Positions 1-7,064 of a stretch of DNA of 14,338 nucleotides are shown here, piece after piece. Position numbers and translations under genes: made by a program. The notes under the pieces were generated by a model. It worked only from the letters and a program-made list of their open reading frames with translations. It had not been told where the DNA came from and searched no databases. The first letter of the stretch is position 1, and each line of letters begins with the position of its first letter. The stretch spans positions 1 through 14,338 of the forward strand of contig JWZX01002852.1 of assembly GCA_001275005.1 (NCBI GenBank), given 5' to 3'. The DNA is from Chrysochromulina tobinii. Taxonomy: Eukaryota; Haptophyta; Prymnesiales; Chrysochromulinaceae.

Positions 1-152
1 GCCGCGAGAAAAGTCGAGTGGGGTCCCGCATTGCGGGAGTTCGAAAATTTTGTCGGATCTCGTTTCACACCGGCGTGCAACACGTCCGCTGCATCGGCTC
101 CACTGCCACCGTTGGACCAGCCGCCCAGCGAGCCCGACGTTGTAAAAAGCTC

Positions 153-638
153 CTATTCTTCAAAAAATTCGAGCGGCCCCGCCGCCACCTCTCCCTTGCG
201 CATCGCAACGAGCTTCGGTTCGTCACCGAAGAGAGAGACGTGCACTCGCAGGTGAATAAACTCGAAGGCCGCAATTTTAACCTTGAAAAAGTAGTTGGTG
301 CCGTTCACAACCTGCGCAGCCACAGTTGTAGTGGTCGTCAACACGCGTTAGGCGACACGTCACGCGATCGATACGCTGGATCTGTGCCTCACCTGCGTCA
401 TCAGATCAACGACCTCGTATCTCTCGAATGGCGTGACCTTTGCCATCACGTCGCCGGGGATGTCCAAGTACATGCGACGCGCAGCACCGCTCACCTCGTC
501 AGCCACATGCTGATTCTGCATCGCGGCGGCGGTTGCAGCCTGAGCCCCACCGGGGGGAGCAGGCGCCGCACGCGCGGCATCCTGTTCCAGTACTTCTTGG
601 CGGGCGGCATCGGTCCCCTCGTCGCCCGTCGTCGCCAT
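153..638 (-). CDS. Cystatin (stefin-like cysteine protease inhibitor), two exons
   Basis: Predicted 134-residue inhibitor of papain-type cysteine proteases. Exon 1 is complement(393..638) and exon 2 complement(153..311), with a phase-0 GT-AG intron between. The splice joins ...MTQ to VVNGTNYFFKV, recreating the cystatin loop-1 signature QVVNG (residues 82-86; family QVVAG) followed by NYFFKV. Upstream, HVADEV (44-49) and KVTPFERYEVV match the cystatin helix and first strands; downstream, IHLRVHVSLF (101-110) matches the family's VHLRVF.SLP strand and second hairpin, and the protein ends with a PLEFF-like strand. A Gly-Gly pair at 30-31 could be the N-terminal contact. I see no signal peptide and no disulfide-pattern cysteines, so it resembles intracellular stefins. 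The N-terminal 40 residues are Ala/Pro-rich and not conserved. The start is the first ATG in this frame after an in-frame TGA. Unspliced, the frame runs into a stop 13 codons past the donor. Family assignment is confident; cellular location is inferred. Confidence 0.85.
312..392 (-). other. Intron in the cystatin gene (81 nt, GT-AG, phase 0)
   Basis: On the minus strand the donor is CAG|GTGAGG and the acceptor GCTGCGCAG|GTTGTG. Removing it fuses two halves of a cystatin exactly inside the QVVNG loop. The length is a multiple of three, but the intron contains in-frame stops (the first TGA at 362-360), so it must be removed. Confidence 0.85.
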
Positions 639-945
639 GAGGACCTCGTCGCCATGAGGACCGGCGAAGTCTCCTGTTCATGAATTACATTCACGAGGGG
701 CTGTTTAAGCGAAGTTTACTGGTGCTTTCAGTAAAAGTGGCTTTTACCCTACTTTTACCCTGGATACGGAGGCACGATTCCTTTTACCGTTTTACGCGAA
801 TCTTGTGCAGCTGCACACTTTTACCGTCTTACGCCAAAACGGCCCACACTTTTACCCTACCCCCACCCTATGTATATTCCTCTCATTCTCTCATACTATC
901 ATACTCTCATAGGTTATTTCTCACAGTGCCCCTCGGAATATTTAT
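639..945. repeat. Intergenic, repeated CTTTTACC motif
   Basis: This stretch separates the cystatin start from the 3' end of the minus orphan gene and is more AT-rich than its surroundings. CTTTTACC occurs five times exactly, at 741, 752, 781, 818 and 849, all on the plus strand, with near copies between (GTTTTACGC at 789, GTCTTACGCC at 826). A run of TCTCATACTATCATACTCTC-like repeats follows at about 884-910. It lies directly upstream of the cystatin gene, so it may contain its promoter. Long plus-strand reading frames here have low-complexity composition and no recognisable domain. Confidence 0.5.
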
Positions 946-2081
946 TCACGAACGGCGCCTCTTCTCTTTCGATAGTGTTGCGCGGCTTTTGACGAAGCGT
1001 GGCGTCTTAGCCCGCTTCGCCTGCGCCCCGACCTTCTGCTTGTCGCGTGCGGCATGCCTCCCAAAGCTGGATGTGAGCGCCAGGCCATTCGTAAGCGCTG
1101 CTCGCTGAAGCGAGCATGACGCCGGCACTCGTTCCAGCGTCTTGCAGCTCACAGGTTGGGGACCACGACGGTCCAGCCAATCGAACTCGTATTCATCATC
1201 TCCGCTCTGGGCTTGCTCCTGATCAAGTTTTGCAGCTGCACGTATTTGGGCCAGACCGCTGCTTTGAACATGCCCGCCTCGTCGGCGAGTCCGATGGCCT
1301 GCACAAAAATATTTTCGTTGGCCAGCATGTAGTAGTTTCCGGTCTTGATGGTCATGGTTTGATGGCACCACGGTAGTACGGAGAGGAACGAGGCCGGCTC
1401 TCCTTGAGCTGCACGTGCTGCTGCAGCTTCTTTCTTCTCTTGAATATTTCTCTCGAAAGCCGACCAGTCCCAGGTGGAAAGGCCATTCTCCATCCCAGAT
1501 GGAAAGGCGAGCGTCTTGGTTCGAATTTTCATCCATCCTTGCTGAAAGGAACCGTCCGCCAGTGGCTTCGCGTAGTCTTTGGGTGCACCATAGCACCAAT
1601 GAAACGCTGGATCCATCTTGAGCTCGCTCTTATCCTTCTTCTTGGGCTCGCGTTTTGGCTTGTATGGAGGCTTCTTGCTGGGCCCCTCGTCCTCGTCGTC
1701 CTCGTCCTCGTCGTCGTCGTCGTCGTCCGACTGCATCTCCACTCCCCGTTTGTCGAACTCAGCTCCCTTTACCGATCGCCGCCGAACTCTCTTGCCACTC
1801 GAGCTTCCGCCGCCGGAGGAGCTCTCGAGTGGCAAGAGCGCGGGATCAGCCGACTGCGCTTTTGGCAACAGCCACGGCTTCGGATAGTATGGGCCCGGGA
1901 AGAAGACCTGCTCCGCCGCGGTGAGGTCCTGTTGGCCACCCTTCACGGCGTCGGCCGACTGCAAACCGGCAGCGATGTGAGCTGCGATGTTATCTGCCGC
2001 GATGTCCGCAGCGAGCACGCCGTAATCAATGCCGGCGTCGTGAGCGCCTGCCATGGGGCCAGGTTTTCCCGGGGCCTCCAT
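946..2081 (-). CDS. Unrecognised nuclear-type protein with acidic tract and basic tail
   Basis: No family recognised. The first exon, complement(1153..2081), encodes about 310 residues. In order they show an Ala-rich N-terminus with repeated AADIAADNIAAHIAA (24-38), a Ser/Gly linker, a basic KRVRRR cluster (97-102), an uninterrupted Asp/Glu tract (119-132), a Lys/Pro-rich segment (136-152), then a globular-looking region (157-310) rich in Trp, Phe and Tyr (HWCYGAP, STWDWSAFE, KTGNYYMLANENIFVQAIG). Without splicing it stops after VVVPNL. A consensus donor GTGAGC at 1152 and an acceptor CATCCAG ending at 1067 give a phase-matched 86-nt intron. This adds a Lys/Arg-rich tail of about 39 residues ending at 946 (total 349 aa). 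Charge pattern suggests a nuclear or nucleic-acid-binding protein; that is inference only. Start ATG at 2081 is the first in frame; another lies nine codons further in. It points away from the orphan gene at 2352. Confidence 0.55.
1067..1152 (-). other. Probable intron in the minus orphan gene (86 nt, phase 2)
   Basis: Donor AACCT|GTGAGC and acceptor CTCACATCCAG|CTTT on the minus strand. Codon phases match (two bases before, one after) and the joined codon is CTC, Leu. Support is the good donor, an intron length like those of the neighbours, and the Lys/Arg-rich open frame that follows. There is no homologue to confirm it. Confidence 0.45.
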
Positions 2082-2351
2082 GCACAGAAGCTCTTCACCT
2101 GCCCGACAGCTTCTTTAGGGTCTTTTGGTTCTCCCAAATGCAGTACTATGAACAAGTCAGATCAAATTCAAGGCAATTCAAGTCAAATTAAGGTGAAGGT
2201 CGGTACTGTACTCTCGATGTGGGACCCTTCGGTGTGAACATGGCTCCGCATGCACCTTTCCTTATTTGGGAGATTTTCCTTATTTGGGAGATTTTCCCAA
2301 AACCCAGAATGGGGTCTCAACTTTGCGTGACGGCTCGCTGGATGCTCGCCG
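2082..2351. promoter_or_regulatory. Divergent spacer between the two orphan genes
   Basis: The spacer is AT-richer than its neighbours. It has AATTCAAG-type short repeats at about 2163-2192 and a perfect 18-bp tandem duplication at 2260-2295. It must contain the start regions of both flanking genes if they are real. A short plus-strand frame at 2148-2237 (begins MNKSDQIQ, ends MWDPSV) may be a 5' exon of the gene at 2352; see findings. Confidence 0.35.
2260..2295 (+). repeat. 18-bp tandem duplication, two perfect copies
   Basis: The unit CCTTATTTGGGAGATTTT at 2260-2277 is repeated without change at 2278-2295 and followed by CCC. It lies in the spacer between the two orphan genes. Confidence 0.9.
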
Positions 2352-3041
2352 ATGGCGAGTATTTTGACGTCGGTTCCATCAAGGGCTGGATTTGTCAAGC
2401 AAGACACGTCCCTCACGGTTTGGCCAAATGAGAACATGCCGTGCTTGGGAACGCGACTACACAACTTTGCAGCGCAGCAGATCAGGGTTCCGCATGGAAT
2501 ATACGCGGGCGAGCTGGTGCTTGATCCCATTCCGCTATTTCCCGCTCCGCCTGGCTTGCCGGTGACTCCCATCAACGGCTGCGTGGATATTCTCCAGCTA
2601 ATCGGTCCATTGGATGCAACCATACATCAGACATATGCTGGTAGGCTCGCGGCAAAAATTAGCGGTTGGGCAACATCTTCTCTGGTGAGTGACGGAGCAA
2701 CCTACAGAGAGCAAAGCCGCGATGGGATCGCCCGCGCCTTACCAGAGCCGCCAGCCGGTGGGCCAGCTTGGCATGGGCCAATTCAGATCTACCAGCCAGC
2801 GAATACGATGCCAGCGGGCCAGATAGACGTTCTATTTGCTCTGGCGAAGTGCAACTGGCGCTGTGGAGTGCCATTCTGCCAGAAGATCCTGAACCCTCTC
2901 TCCATTGGGGACGACGCGCCGCGTTTTGTGCGGAACAACAACTGGATCTGGCACCATGGCATGCGTGGCCTCACGGCGGCGGACAACAACATGGAGCCGT
3001 TCATGATTTGCAGCATGTGTCGCAATAAGGGAGAGAATTGA
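2352..3041 (+). CDS. Unrecognised protein with Cys/His-rich C-terminus
   Basis: No family recognised; 229 residues as read from the first in-frame ATG. The N-terminal two thirds have a folded-protein look (GIYAGELVLDPIPLFPAP at 49-66, then INGCVDILQLIGPLDATI). Residues 112-155 are more Pro/Gly-rich. The C-terminus has Cys at 167, 171 and 176, paired His at 201-202, and a CSMC pair at 220-223, which could bind zinc; this is inferred from spacing alone. It also carries a run of aromatic and Asn residues (NNNWIWHH, 195-202). GC content looks lower than in the neighbouring RBR gene. A TGA lies in frame 24 bases upstream of the ATG, so if the true start is further up it needs an intron. Composition is less skewed than the shadow frames, but coding status rests on composition alone. 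Confidence 0.45.
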   Translation: MASILTSVPSRAGFVKQDTSLTVWPNENMPCLGTRLHNFAAQQIRVPHGIYAGELVLDPIPLFPAPPGLPVTPINGCVDILQLIGPLDATIHQTYAGRLAAKISGWATSSLVSDGATYREQSRDGIARALPEPPAGGPAWHGPIQIYQPANTMPAGQIDVLFALAKCNWRCGVPFCQKILNPLSIGDDAPRFVRNNNWIWHHGMRGLTAADNNMEPFMICSMCRNKGEN

Positions 3042-3339
3042 CTCTTGATCACTCTGTGTGTGTCTTCATGTGTGTGGCCTTATGTGTATGTCTTGTACAT
3101 TAAACCGCACACATCGATTATGACCAAGTCGTCCAGCCAGTCATGAAGACAGACATTGCGAGCGCGCCGGTGACAGTCTGTGAATGCGATCACAAAAGAG
3201 TTCCGATACTGACGCGCGCTCGTGGGTCGCGGTTCAAGGTCGAGCGGGGTCATGCAGGCCTCTTCTTTCGGGGTTTTCGTGGATTTCCGACGAAATTCCG
3301 TGCAGAAATTCCGCATGATTCCGCGTCCTTGACGAGTCG
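3042..3339. promoter_or_regulatory. Spacer: TG-rich 3' flank, then RBR upstream region
   Basis: Immediately after the 3041 stop is a TG-rich stretch (3054-3100, several TGTGTGT and TGTGTATG runs) of the sort seen downstream of eukaryotic polyadenylation sites. Before the RBR start, 3283-3322 carries four spaced TTCCG units (two within AAATTCCG). No gene seen. Confidence 0.3.
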
Positions 3340-5193
3340 ATGCGGAACCGAGATCGACGCCAGCAGCCGGCGGCATCGGCCGAAGTGCGTATTGCGCCAG
3401 ATGGCGTCGCCTACACCAAGATAGAATTTGTTGAGTTCTTTGGCAGCACCCGGGAGTGGGACCAAGCCGCTGCCCGAAAGGCTGCATCCGATGCCCTCAA
3501 TGCTGCTATCCCGCCACCAGCGCCTAACGCGCCTGCGCCCTCGCCTTCACCAAAAGGCGCAAAGGACCCAACGGCGGATGTGGTGCTCGACACAAAGGCC
3601 ACAAAGGCAACATCGGCTGTGGTGATCGATGCGTGGGCTTCATTTGAAGTCCTGTATGTGCCTGATGAGCCGGAGGCGCAGGCGGTCGCCGAGCTCGCAG
3701 CCAACGAGCGCGCCGCGAATGTCGAGGCGCAGGACGATGAGCTCATGGCCGTTGAAGCCATCTACGAGCGCGAAACGCGATATGTCGCGGAAGGTCCGGA
3801 GGCTGGTGCAGACGATGGCAGGCGGCGGCCAAAGGTCGTCGAGCTGTGCGTGCCGCTTCTCGAGCGCGTTGAGGGCGCAGACGCACACGTGGCGCGGGTT
3901 GTCGTGCCACCAGGGCTGCGCGGCCTGCCTCAGACCTCGGGCCTCCACTGTGCCGACGATGGCCTGTTTGCGCTCACCACGCTCCCTCCCCTCGTCCTTC
4001 GCCTGAGGCGCCCGCTCACGTACCCTTCGCGGTCTCCACCCGTCGTGGCGCTGCGCTGCGCGTGGCTGAGCGACGAGGAGCTCGCGCATCTCGCCACGCA
4101 GCTGGACGAGGTGTTCGCGACATCGCTCGGCATGCCGGCGATCTGTGAAGCGGTTGAGTGGCTGCGTTCCTCGGCCCTGAGCAGTCTACCATCGCTTGTG
4201 CTCGATCATTTGGCGTTGCCCGCCACGCCCGCCGCAGCCACTACGGGAGCCGCTCTCGAGAACACGCGGCTTGCTGTGGCCGGCCGCGCTGCGCGCTGGC
4301 CGCGGTCGGCCCCCGAGGTCCTCTCTGCCTTGTGCGCTCACGCGCAGTCGGACTCTGAGCGGTTGTGGCGCGAGAAGCTGCACACGTGCGGCGTGTGCTT
4401 CGAGGAGCATGCTTCCCTTGACTGCGTGCGCTTCATACGATGCAAGCACACTTTTTGCAAGGGGTGCGTTGGTACGTACTTCGAATCTCTCATGGCTGAC
4501 GGCGCTGCGAGCGCCCTCAACTGCCCGGAGCCGAGCTGCCGAGCGGCGGCCAACCCATTCGAAGTGAAGGCGCTGCTCTCGCCTGCCCTGTACGAGCGGT
4601 ACGAAAAGCTGCAGACCGACACGTGTCTCTCGGCCATGCAGGACGTGGTTTGGTGCCCGCGCTGCGAGTATCCGGCGTTTCTCGTCGAGGGTGACGAAAG
4701 CACGGGCGCTCGCACGGCCACGGCGGGTGGACCCACCGATTCCGATAGAGGAGCAGGCCGCCGGCTAGCGCTCTGCGGCAGCTGTGCCTTCTCCTTCTGC
4801 TGTGAATGCCGCCTTGCCTGGCATGGCTTGGCGCCGTGTGCCAACCTGGCGACGCGCTGGCGAAACGCAGACGAGCAGGGGCGTGAGGAGCTGCGCCGCA
4901 AGTATGGTAAGAGCGTCGTGGATGAGGTCGAATCGGCCGAGTGGATGCTGAAGCACACGAAGCCGTGCCCGAATTGCAGCACCTCCGTCGAGAAGAATGG
5001 CGGCTGCAACCACATCACGTGCCGCCACTGCAACTTCGAGTGGTGCTGGCTCTGCAATTGCAAATACCAGCCCGGGCACTACCGAAAGGGCAGCGGCACT
5101 GGTTGCGAGCAGTTCTCGCAGGACTTTTTTGATGAGCTTGATCTCACCCAGGAGGAGTTTGATGCGCGGTTCGTGGTTTTGAACCATATGTGA
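3340..5193 (+). CDS. RWD + RING-IBR-RING E3 ubiquitin ligase (RNF14-like)
   Basis: A 617-residue RBR-type ubiquitin ligase in one uninterrupted frame. Ubiquitin is passed from an E2 on RING1 to a catalytic Cys in RING2, then to substrate. An N-terminal segment (24-43, YTKIEFVEFFGSTREWDQAA) is a short EF..F/YG...EW motif. A Pro/Ala linker follows, then an RWD domain (about 133-278). RING1 has C350-x2-C353, C368-x-H370-x2-C373-x2-C376 and C395-x4-C400. The IBR has C439-x2-C442, C479-x2-C482, C487, C490, H495 and C500. RING2 has C543-x2-C546, GGCNHITC with the predicted catalytic C556, then C561, C564, C569 and C572. All core positions are present, so it should be active. RWD followed by RBR is the RNF14 arrangement; RNF14 acts in quality control at stalled ribosomes. 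The insert at 448-474, between the first two IBR cysteine pairs, is low-complexity. The start is the first ATG of the frame. Confidence 0.92.
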   Translation: MRNRDRRQQPAASAEVRIAPDGVAYTKIEFVEFFGSTREWDQAAARKAASDALNAAIPPPAPNAPAPSPSPKGAKDPTADVVLDTKATKATSAVVIDAWASFEVLYVPDEPEAQAVAELAANERAANVEAQDDELMAVEAIYERETRYVAEGPEAGADDGRRRPKVVELCVPLLERVEGADAHVARVVVPPGLRGLPQTSGLHCADDGLFALTTLPPLVLRLRRPLTYPSRSPPVVALRCAWLSDEELAHLATQLDEVFATSLGMPAICEAVEWLRSSALSSLPSLVLDHLALPATPAAATTGAALENTRLAVAGRAARWPRSAPEVLSALCAHAQSDSERLWREKLHTCGVCFEEHASLDCVRFIRCKHTFCKGCVGTYFESLMADGAASALNCPEPSCRAAANPFEVKALLSPALYERYEKLQTDTCLSAMQDVVWCPRCEYPAFLVEGDESTGARTATAGGPTDSDRGAGRRLALCGSCAFSFCCECRLAWHGLAPCANLATRWRNADEQGREELRRKYGKSVVDEVESAEWMLKHTKPCPNCSTSVEKNGGCNHITCRHCNFEWCWLCNCKYQPGHYRKGSGTGCEQFSQDFFDELDLTQEEFDARFVVLNHM

Positions 5194-5881
5194 AACGTGT
5201 GAGCTCCTGATACCTGAGTAGCGCTCAAAGTTGTTAGCTGTGTGTTTTCGGCTTGCGTTATTTTACGTTTTTCACCCACGAGGGGGTAGCGGACCACGGG
5301 AGGCGGATGAAACCCGGTCTAGAGAATCGATATACGCCGGCTGGAAATTCATCCGATGATTACACCCGATTCCTCGTCGGATACGCACGTACCTGTGGTT
5401 ACAGCTTACCGACGTACACCCTGAGGCTGAGCCTGACGAGCTCACCTACCACATTTCAAACTCGGAGTGAAGATTCACCCAAGGGCCAAGGGGGTAGGCG
5501 GTACCGGTCGGGTAGGGGAGCAGGGGCAGGGGAGGGATTTAATAATCCTGGATAAAATCCTGCTGGATTTGCACCCATTCCTCATACCCCGATTTCAAAC
5601 TGAGTGCTGAGAGCTGACAGAGTAACAGATCGACCGTTAACGCGACGAATTTCGGCTGATAAGCGTGATAGGTCCCGGCTATACTGTATAGACGTCTATA
5701 GCCGCCCGAATCTCCGAGCTGCTCGCTTCGGTCACTTACCATTAACCCCCCAGCCGGTTATCCGGAAGGGTGCGCTGCTGACCCAACCACGCGGAAGGGT
5801 CCGCTGACGAGGTTGTTCTCGTCGTGCTCCTCGATGCACGCTGGCCAAAGAGAATAGAGCTCCAGATGCGTCCCAGTGCAT
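5194..5881. other. Convergent spacer between RBR and GCK genes
   Basis: Both flanking genes end here, so it holds two 3' untranslated regions. No open frame has domain-like content. It contains a G-rich run (5510-5536, listed separately) and an inverted repeat, GGCTATA at 5677-5683 and TATAGCC at 5697-5703. I see no tRNA or other structured RNA. Confidence 0.5.
5510..5536 (+). other. G-quadruplex motif
   Basis: Five runs of three or four G separated by 1-4 bases: GGG (5510), GGGG (5515), GGGG (5523), GGGG (5529) and GGG (5534). This meets the usual G3+N1-7 quadruplex pattern. It sits on the plus strand about 320 bases after the RBR stop. Confidence 0.7.
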
Positions 5882-6943
5882 CTAGAGCTCTCCATAGTAC
5901 TCCGGATGCTGATCTGTGCATGCCTTGAGAGCGAGGGTGGCCTTGCCGCACTTTTCGACAAAGTCCTCGCCCGCATCCTTGGCAGCGTCGACGCATGCTT
6001 CCCAGGCGATGAAGACGTCGCCGCACGGACCATTCTTCATGAAGCGGCAGAAGCCGCACTCGGGTACCTCCGACTTGGCCTGGAGCGCAAGCTTCTCGGA
6101 GGTGGCCGAGTCGATCAGGCGCACCGTGACCGTGCGTGGGTGCACCCCCGGGTTTTGGCCGCCCGCGGGCAGCTCGCCGCTCCATGCGATGCCGCCGGTT
6201 GCCAGGCTCACGCTCAGCGGCATCGCATCGGCATCCCTCTCGATGACGAGCACACCTGCCCTCTCGAGCAGCTGCCATGGCAGCTCGACCTGCTCCCACA
6301 GCGTGGGCACCTCCCGTTCCTCTTCAATCGAGCCGGTTGAAGCCGCATCAGGCTCGCTGGCTTCAGAGCTGGGAGCCACCGCCGCCGGCGCGGCTGCTCG
6401 CGGCGGCGGCGCCGGTGGAGGTGGCGGCAGCATTGAGGGCGCTGGCTTAGCTGCCGACGTGCTCGCGGCATCGTCCGGAGGCGGCGGTCGCGGTGGCGAC
6501 TGCGGGATCTGCTCCTCGCCGATCGAGATGGGTAGCACAGGATAGCCGACCGAGTCGGAGCTTGAGCCGGAGAGGTCGGGCGGCCCTGTCCAGAGCTTCA
6601 CGGACGGCACAACAAGAAGCGACTGCGTGGAGCCGTCCTCCACGATGGCGAGCGCGCGCAACGGCACCGAGGCAAGGAGCTCGGTGATGCAAGGTCGGAT
6701 GAGCACACGGTCGGCCACGACGCGCTCATAGAGCGCCTTGTAGTTGTCAAGCACCACCGTTGTTGAGGACGGCAACAGATTGAGCTGCAGGCATTGTTTG
6801 GGCTTCTCTTGGGGCTCCTGATCCGCAGCTGGCTCGGCGAGAGACATGGCTGCGCTACGGGCAGCAACAACAGACGCCGCAGCGGCCGCGGCAGCCGAAG
6901 CGGTGGCCGCCGAGCGCAGTCGCATAAGCGATCGTCCCAGCAT
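5882..6943 (-). CDS. GCK-domain protein, twin CX9C, probably mitochondrial
   Basis: A 353-residue protein from the chosen start. The C-terminus (last about 60 residues) is a GCK domain: CGFCRFMKNGPCGDVF, then AWEACVDAA, then EKCGKATLALKACTDQHPEYY. Its cysteines include two CX9C pairs, separated by 14 residues, the signature of small proteins oxidised in the mitochondrial intermembrane space; a CGFC pair precedes them. The N-terminus (MLGRSLMRLR followed by an Ala/Ser run with few acids) resembles a mitochondrial presequence. This is why I prefer the ATG at 6943 over an in-frame ATG 20 codons upstream. The middle holds a conserved-looking segment (about residues 50-120), a Pro/Ala linker, and a region just before the GCK domain (PTLWEQVELPWQLLERAGVL). 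Molecular function of GCK proteins is not settled. It ends convergently with the RBR gene and starts divergently from the GT61 gene. Confidence 0.85.
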   Translation of the reverse strand: MLGRSLMRLRSAATASAAAAAAASVVAARSAAMSLAEPAADQEPQEKPKQCLQLNLLPSSTTVVLDNYKALYERVVADRVLIRPCITELLASVPLRALAIVEDGSTQSLLVVPSVKLWTGPPDLSGSSSDSVGYPVLPISIGEEQIPQSPPRPPPPDDAASTSAAKPAPSMLPPPPPAPPPRAAAPAAVAPSSEASEPDAASTGSIEEEREVPTLWEQVELPWQLLERAGVLVIERDADAMPLSVSLATGGIAWSGELPAGGQNPGVHPRTVTVRLIDSATSEKLALQAKSEVPECGFCRFMKNGPCGDVFIAWEACVDAAKDAGEDFVEKCGKATLALKACTDQHPEYYGEL

Positions 6944-7064
6944 AAGACTTGTGCACTGAGAAGCCTGCCACGTCGACCAGCTTTCAGAAACGCCTTTATT
7001 CACAATCCGGATACAGGTCGTGTTTTGCGCTCAAGCGCTTGGGCCGAGTTCATCCGAATGACGA
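6944..7064. promoter_or_regulatory. 121-base divergent promoter region
   Basis: The GCK gene (minus) and the GT61 gene (plus) start head to head here. With so little space, the two promoters must overlap or be shared. No TATA box is evident. Confidence 0.4.

Noticed and set aside
25-37. Perfect hairpin CCCGCA-T-TGCGGG at the left edge
   Set aside because: The one-base centre makes it a short palindrome, with no surrounding features of a terminator or RNA gene.
680-1108. Plus-strand frame with hydrophobic stretches
   Set aside because: It is made of the CTTTTACC and TCTCATAC repeats and overlaps the proposed basic exon on minus. The apparent membrane segments are compositional.
1404-2237. 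277-codon plus-strand frame
   Set aside because: It lies opposite the minus orphan gene. Its Leu/Val run (…VLVVLVLVVVVV…) is the complement of the Asp/Glu codons, and the protein lacks globular features.
4338-5063. 241-codon minus-strand frame
   Set aside because: Shadow of the RBR gene, which has complete zinc-ligand patterns on plus.
5742-6299. 185-codon Arg-rich minus-strand frame
   Set aside because: It overlaps the GCK gene in another frame of the same strand. Arg-rich GC frames are expected by chance.
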